From Limiplasma sp964416065 (GTDB lineage Bacteria; Bacillota; Clostridia; Christensenellales; Aristaeellaceae): a stretch of 62,906 nucleotides of DNA. How positions within the stretch are numbered: the first letter of the stretch is position 1; each line of letters begins with the position of its first letter. The stretch is from the NCBI GenBank assembly GCA_964416065.1, contig CAYQCL010000007.1, positions 1 to 62,906 of the forward strand, read 5' to 3'. Under the pieces are notes generated by a model that worked only from the letters and a program-made list of their open reading frames with translations, searched no databases and had not been told where the DNA came from. Made by a program: the position numbers and the translations under genes. Positions 59,066-62,906 of this stretch are shown here, one piece after another.

Positions 59066-61093
59066 TTAAATATCCAGATCTGTGACCAGCTTTGCGTTTT
59101 CCTCGATGAATTCCTTGCGCGGCTCGACCTTATCGCCCATCAGCAGGCTCATAATCTCATCAGCGGCCATCGCGTCCTCGACGGAGACCTGCATCATGGT
59201 GCGCGTCTCGGGGTTCATCGTCGTCTGCCAGAGCTGCTCAGAGCTCATCTCGCCCAGACCCTTATAGCGCTGGATCTCAGGCTTCGGATCGCGTCCGATC
59301 TCGTTCATGAGCTTATCAAGCTCAACATCGTCATAGACATAATATTCCTTCTTGCCCTTGGTCACCTTGTAAAGGGGCGGCATGGCAATGTAGACATAGC
59401 CCTTTTCGATCAGGGGACGCATGTAGCGATAGAAGAAGGTGAGCATCAAAATCCGGATATGCGCGCCGTCCACGTCGGCATCCGTCATGCATACAATGCG
59501 GTGATAGCGAAGCTTTTCAATGTTGAATTCATCGCCATAGCCGCAGCCGAAGGCGGTGATCATGGCCTTGATCTCGTTATTGGACAGGGCGCGGTCAATG
59601 CGCACCTTCTCGACGTTGAGGATCTTGCCGCGGAGGGGCAGAATGGCCTGGAAGAAGCGGTCGCGGCCCGTCTTGGCGCTGCCGCCGGCGCTGTCGCCCT
59701 CGACCAAAAAGATCTCACACTTTTCGGGGTCGCGTTCCGTACAGTCTGCAAGCTTGCCAGGCAGGCTCGCACTCTCCAGCACCGTCTTGCGGCGGGTGAG
59801 CTCACGCGCCTTGCGCGCGGCCTCACGCGCGCGCGCCGCGCCTACGCAGCGCTCCAAAATAATGCGAGCGATCGCGGGGTTCTCGCCTAGGAAGGTGGAA
59901 AGCCGGTCGTAGACGAGACCGTCCACGATGCCGCGCACCTCGCTGTTCCCCAGCTTGGACTTCGTTTGCCCCTCGAACTGAGGCTCGATCAGCTTGACGC
60001 TGACGATCGCCGCGAGGCTCTCACGTACGTCCTCGCTCTTTAGGTTGCTGTCCGAGGCCTTGAGAAAGCCAAATTGACGGCCATACTCGTTGATGCTGCG
60101 GGTCAGGGCACTGGAAAAGCCGGTCAGGTGCGTGCCTCCCTCAGGCGTATGGATGTTGTTGGCAAAGGTATAAATGTTCTCCTGATAGGTATCGTTGTAC
60201 TGAAGCGCCACCTCGACGGTGATCCCCTTTACCACGCCCTCCATATAGATCGGCTCTTCAAAGAGCACCTCTTTGTTTTTGTTGAGGTACTTCACGAACT
60301 CAATGAGGCCGCCCTCATAATGGAAGATGCGCTCAAGCACCGGTTCAACGCGCTCGTCCGTCAGGGTGATGCGGATGCCCTTGTTGAGGAAGGCCATCTC
60401 ACGCAGACGCGCCTTCAGGATGTTGAACTGGAAATCGCCCGTTTCAAAAATTCCTTCCGGCTCCTCCTCGCCGCGCACATCGGGCCAGAAGCGGATGGTC
60501 GTGCCCGAGCGGTCCGTCTCGCCGACAACCTTCAGATCGTAGATCGCCTTTCCGCGCTCATACTCCTGCTGATGAATCTTGCCGTCCTGATAGACGGTGA
60601 CCATCAGGTGACGGCTTAAGGCGTTGACGACGCTCGCGCCCACGCCGTGCAGGCCGCCGGAGACCTTATAACCCTCGCCGCCGAACTTTCCGCCCGCGTG
60701 CAGGACGGTCAAACACACCTCGACCGCCGGACGGCCCAGCTTGGGATGGATGCCCACAGGGAAGCCGCGGCCGTTATCGCGCACCTCACAGCTCCCGTCC
60801 TTATGCAAAAAGACGTTGATATCGGTGCAGTAACCGGCCAGCGCCTCGTCAATCGCGTTGTCCACAATCTCATACACGCAATGGTGCAGACCGCGGAAGT
60901 CCGTCGAGCCGATATACATGCCAGGACGCTTGCGTACCGCCTCAAGGCCCTCAAGCACCTGAATCTGAGTCTCATCATACACATTCTCTTCCACGGCGGT
61001 TGCGCTGACCGCTGAGACGTGCGGCGGCGCGGCCGTCTCATCAGGCAGATCGCCGAGCTGATTCTGATTGATTTCGGGGGTCTGATCGCTCAC
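59066..61093 (-). CDS. gyrB: DNA gyrase subunit B
   Basis: ATPase subunit of gyrase. An unusual acidic N-terminal extension (~35 residues, EINQNQLGDLPDETAAPPHV) precedes the conserved TQIQVLEGLEAVRKRPGMYI. GHKL motifs: EIVDNAIDEALAGYC, DNGRGFPVGIHPKLG, GGLHGVGASVVNALS. Toprim: EGDSAGGSAKTGRDRFFQAI, then CMTDADVDGAHIRILMLTFF. The C-terminal GYVYIAMPPLYKV and YKGLGEMSSEQLWQTTMNPE are intact. 675 residues, slightly long because of the N-terminus. Its promoter lies near 61202. Confidence 0.98.
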   Translation of the reverse strand: MSDQTPEINQNQLGDLPDETAAPPHVSAVSATAVEENVYDETQIQVLEGLEAVRKRPGMYIGSTDFRGLHHCVYEIVDNAIDEALAGYCTDINVFLHKDGSCEVRDNGRGFPVGIHPKLGRPAVEVCLTVLHAGGKFGGEGYKVSGGLHGVGASVVNALSRHLMVTVYQDGKIHQQEYERGKAIYDLKVVGETDRSGTTIRFWPDVRGEEEPEGIFETGDFQFNILKARLREMAFLNKGIRITLTDERVEPVLERIFHYEGGLIEFVKYLNKNKEVLFEEPIYMEGVVKGITVEVALQYNDTYQENIYTFANNIHTPEGGTHLTGFSSALTRSINEYGRQFGFLKASDSNLKSEDVRESLAAIVSVKLIEPQFEGQTKSKLGNSEVRGIVDGLVYDRLSTFLGENPAIARIILERCVGAARAREAARKARELTRRKTVLESASLPGKLADCTERDPEKCEIFLVEGDSAGGSAKTGRDRFFQAILPLRGKILNVEKVRIDRALSNNEIKAMITAFGCGYGDEFNIEKLRYHRIVCMTDADVDGAHIRILMLTFFYRYMRPLIEKGYVYIAMPPLYKVTKGKKEYYVYDDVELDKLMNEIGRDPKPEIQRYKGLGEMSSEQLWQTTMNPETRTMMQVSVEDAMAADEIMSLLMGDKVEPRKEFIEENAKLVTDLDI

Positions 61094-61155
61094 CTGAAGT
61101 CCACTTCCCTTGGGCGCGTTTCACGCCGTATTTTTTCCGCATAGGCGGGCACGGA

Positions 61156-61193
61156 AAACCGCCTCGCATCTGCGTATTCGCATGAGGCGGTTT
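61156..61193 (-). promoter_or_regulatory. Hairpin at the 5' end of the gyrB transcript
   Basis: AAACCGCCTC (61156-61165) pairs with GAGGCGGTTT (61184-61193), a perfect 10-bp stem. With a start near 61195 it would form the first ~40 bases of the transcript; on the minus strand TTTTCC follows. Possible attenuator or a protective 5' stem. Confidence 0.55.
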
Positions 61194-61201
61194 CTTCATC
61201 T

Positions 61202-61230
61202 ATTATATCATTTTCTATGAATTCTGAAAA
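61202..61230 (-). promoter_or_regulatory. Promoter for gyrB
   Basis: Minus strand TTTTCA (61225-61230), 17-base spacer, TATAAT (61202-61207). A further TATAAT-like run lies around 61240-61256, next to the MITE-like copy. Confidence 0.55.
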
Positions 61231-61278
61231 GGGGTTTCTTCCTTATTATATTATAGGGAAGGCAACACGTAAGCGTGG

Positions 61279-61511
61279 CACCTTCCCAGACTGTCGACAA
61301 ACCCCCTATTTACGCAAAGAGCCGCAACGCCGACCCGGGTGGGTCGGCGTGCCTCTCACTTGGAAAACGCTGCGGCATAAGGCTTTGGGTTGACAGAGGA
61401 AGCGAGGCCGCTGTGCGGCCTTGCCCCAAACTCCAGCAGGGGACTGAGCCACTGCGCCCCCGCACTTCGTCGATGCCCTGCCCCGGCAACCCATCTTTTG
61501 TCGATACTCTG
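61279..61511. mobile_element. MITE-like element, copy B, upstream of gyrB
   Basis: About 233 bases, inverted relative to copy A. Ends carry inverted repeats: CAGAGTATCGACAAAA on the minus strand at 61511 and CAGACTGTCGACAAAC on the plus strand near 61288. It shares with copy A the blocks CAGTCCCCTGCTGGAGTTTG-like, CCAAAGCCTTA, GCCGCAGC and TTTTCCAAG, plus insertions of ~30 bases. AAGCGTGG flanks it at 61271-61278 and 61512-61519, a possible 8-bp target duplication. No protein is encoded. Confidence 0.7.
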
Positions 61512-61560
61512 AAGCGTGGGTACGTAATGGCCATGCTTTCCTCATGTTTACTCTGCAAAT

Positions 61561-62346
61561 TTATTTTTCTTTTCCAAGCACAATGGAATTATACTGAGAT
61601 TCGCTGATGGTGCCGGTAACCGTTTTGCCGGTTGCGCTTTGCCACGCCTTTACCGCCTCGGTGTCGGTCGAGGTGAAGGTACTGCCGCCGCTGACGGTAT
61701 AGCCCTTATCGGACAGGAATTTCTTTACGGCCTTGACCTCGTTTCCGCTACTGCCCACATCAATAAGCATTGAGGTGCCGATCTGATGGGAGGCCTTCTT
61801 ATTCAAGCTGGCGATAGTTTTCGTGCCAGCAATGCCGTCGGCGTGGAGGCCGACTTTATATTGGTATTTTTTTACGGCATCGTACGTCAGATCCCCATAG
61901 ACTCCGTCAATGGCGCCGCTGTAACAGCCCACGTCGCGCAAAGCGCGCTGAAGAGCCCGCACCCGCGCGCCGGTGCAGCCGTAATAAAGAGTACGCGGGT
62001 TGGTAATCTTGGTGGTGTTTTTCAGCGTCGTATTGGCCGTGGCATTGATGGCGCTGGTTCCCTTATAGAGAGCCGTAAGCGTCTTGTTGCCCGGCTTGCC
62101 ATCCGCCCGAATTCCAATCGCGGTTTGAAATTTGCGAACGGCGCTCTGTGTCGCCGGACCAAACTTACCGTCGACCGCCCCGGAATAGTACCCCTTTTTC
62201 TTGAGAGCGTCCTGCATTTCACGGACGCGGTCGCTTTGCTCGCCGTAAGGGATCGTGCTATAGGCGGCCAGCGCCGTCGCAAAGACGCTCATGCCAAGCA
62301 CCATAACCAGGAAAAAAGCGATAATGCGAGAAATATTTCTGCGCAT
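61561..62346 (-). CDS. Secreted protein with three peptidoglycan-binding domains
   Basis: Signal peptide (IIAFFLVMVLGMSVFATALA) followed by three PG_binding_1 units: VREMQDALKKKGYYSGAVDG with KFQTAIGIRADGKPGNKTL; VRALQRALRDVGCYSGAIDG with KYQYKVGLHADGIAGTKTI; and a diverged third (VKAVKKFLSDKGYTVSGGST with WQSATGKTVTGTISESQYN). No catalytic domain follows, so it is a wall-binding protein, perhaps a spacer or cofactor. The ATG at 62346 with GGAGG upstream is preferred; the longer frame would run through the promoter. 261 residues. Confidence 0.88.
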   Translation of the reverse strand: MRRNISRIIAFFLVMVLGMSVFATALAAYSTIPYGEQSDRVREMQDALKKKGYYSGAVDGKFGPATQSAVRKFQTAIGIRADGKPGNKTLTALYKGTSAINATANTTLKNTTKITNPRTLYYGCTGARVRALQRALRDVGCYSGAIDGVYGDLTYDAVKKYQYKVGLHADGIAGTKTIASLNKKASHQIGTSMLIDVGSSGNEVKAVKKFLSDKGYTVSGGSTFTSTDTEAVKAWQSATGKTVTGTISESQYNSIVLGKEK

Positions 62347-62410
62347 GAGGAAACCTCCTTCAAAAGACGTGGTGATCCAACCGCCCAAAGGACGAATGAT
62401 GACTAGAATA

Positions 62411-62440
62411 AGTATACCAGAAAAGGAAATAGAATGTAAA
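62411..62440 (-). promoter_or_regulatory. Promoter for the peptidoglycan-binding protein
   Basis: Minus strand TTTACA (62435-62440), 18-base spacer ending TCTGG, TATACT (62411-62416). Confidence 0.7.
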
Positions 62441-62508
62441 GAAAAATACGTTCCTCGAAAATTTTTACGATTGTTTCGGAAGCAAAAAAAGAAACGCGAA
62501 TCGGGGAC

Positions 62509-62538
62509 TTTACAACCCGTGTTCTCTTTTGGTATAAT
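62509..62538 (+). promoter_or_regulatory. Promoter for tRNA-Arg
   Basis: TTTACA (62509-62514), 18-base spacer ending TTTGG, TATAAT (62533-62538). Almost the same architecture as the divergent promoter at 62411-62440. Confidence 0.7.
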
Positions 62539-62630
62539 AAAGGGCAATCCAAAGCACATGCCGGATCAAACGATAGAGTGTGCTTCTGGGCGAAAGAAAG
62601 CTTTCCTGACATAAGGAGAAAGCCAATTTT

Positions 62631-62707
62631 GCACCCGTAGCTCAGCAGGATAGAGCGACCGCCTCCTAAGCGGTAGGCCGTGGGTTCGAATCCCGCCGGG
62701 TGCGCCA
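62631..62707 (+). tRNA. tRNA-Arg, anticodon CCT, with encoded CCA
   Basis: Acceptor GCACCCG (62631-62637) pairs with CGGGTGC (62697-62703). D-arm GCTC...GAGC, anticodon arm ACCGC-CTCCTAA-GCGGT giving anticodon CCT (reads AGG), T-arm GTGGG-TTCGAAT-CCCGC, discriminator G and CCA at 62705-62707. All arms pair. A T-rich run follows. Confidence 0.96.
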
Positions 62708-62807
62708 TTTTTTGAAAAATCTCCTGTCTTGAGGACAAGATGTTACACCAGCAGCTTGCTCAAAGGACGGGGAATTTTCTTTTTTGCGAGCTTTTTCCCA
62801 GGAATTC

Positions 62808-62870
62808 CTGCTAACAGAAAAAACCGCGTTAGCAGATTAGTTAGTGTTTACACGAGAATTATAATATAAT
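62808..62870 (+). promoter_or_regulatory. Inverted repeat and promoter for a gene beyond the right edge
   Basis: CTGCTAAC (62808-62815) and GTTAGCAG (62828-62835) form a perfect 8-bp inverted repeat. Just downstream TTAGTT (62837-62842), 17 bases, TATAAT (62860-62865) is a promoter, with a second overlapping TATAAT at 62865. AGGA appears at the very end of the window. 62708-62807 holds nothing I can identify. Confidence 0.5.
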
Positions 62871-62906
62871 GCAGGCATTAAGCGAAAAAAGTTGCCATTA
62901 TGAGGA

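Overview
The window is a gene-dense, fairly GC-rich chromosomal segment from an endospore-forming member of the Bacillota, most likely class Clostridia. Evidence for this is the spoIIA operon (spoIIAA-spoIIAB-sigF), sigH, the sleB-ypeB pair, cwlD, a BofC-like protein, DUF421/DUF4363 spore-type membrane proteins, a type III glutamine synthetase, ThyX, and the order mrnC-thyX-rlmB-yacP-sigH. I see no rRNA genes, CRISPR arrays, complete insertion sequences or prophage; one tRNA gene lies at the right end.

Layout. 0-14.3 kb (minus strand): an ammonium transporter cut by the left edge, glnN, two large secreted proteins of unknown function, dus, a degenerate GH127-like protein, a DUF421 protein, comF, recD2, a small membrane protein and a membrane-anchored phosphoesterase. 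14.3-17.2 kb (plus): radA and a PIN-TRAM protein, with divergent promoters at the strand switch. 17.5-24.6 kb: a sugar ABC importer without an ATPase, two Gfo/Idh/MocA oxidoreductases, a GntR/FCD regulator and an N-acetylneuraminate-lyase-type aldolase, read as a sialic-acid-like catabolic unit. 24.7-26.4 kb: BofC-like, DUF421 and DUF4363 genes behind a forespore-type promoter. 26.4-26.9 kb: a gene-free tract packed with DnaA-box-like 9-mers. 26.9-35.3 kb: cwlD, then the mrnC-to-sigH block, then FHA, FtsW/RodA and class B PBP genes for cell-wall synthesis. 35.4-38.6 kb: small accessory genes and the spoIIA operon.

38.6-48.8 kb: a HutC-type GntR regulator divergent from an apparent nine-gene operon: a peptide-type ABC importer, a membrane protein, two tandem cytoplasmic esterases and a CynX/NimT-type permease. 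A consensus promoter followed by a perfect 32-bp palindrome precedes it. 48.9-50.3 kb: a CsoR-type repressor with an EamA permease; its control region holds two CsoR-like palindromes separated by a small MITE-like element. 50.4-52.7 kb is decayed: a frameshifted ECF sigma gene, a second frameshifted gene, an NRPS adenylation-domain fragment, and a surviving esterase.

53-62.9 kb: ypeB and sleB, degV, gyrA and gyrB, a second copy of the MITE-like element upstream of the gyrB promoter, a secreted triple peptidoglycan-binding protein and tRNA-Arg(CCT).

The points most worth a second look are the aldolase/oxidoreductase uptake cluster, the importer-esterase-exporter operon with its palindrome, the DnaA-box cluster far from any dnaA gene in view, and the MITE-like family that has entered the csoR and gyrB control regions.
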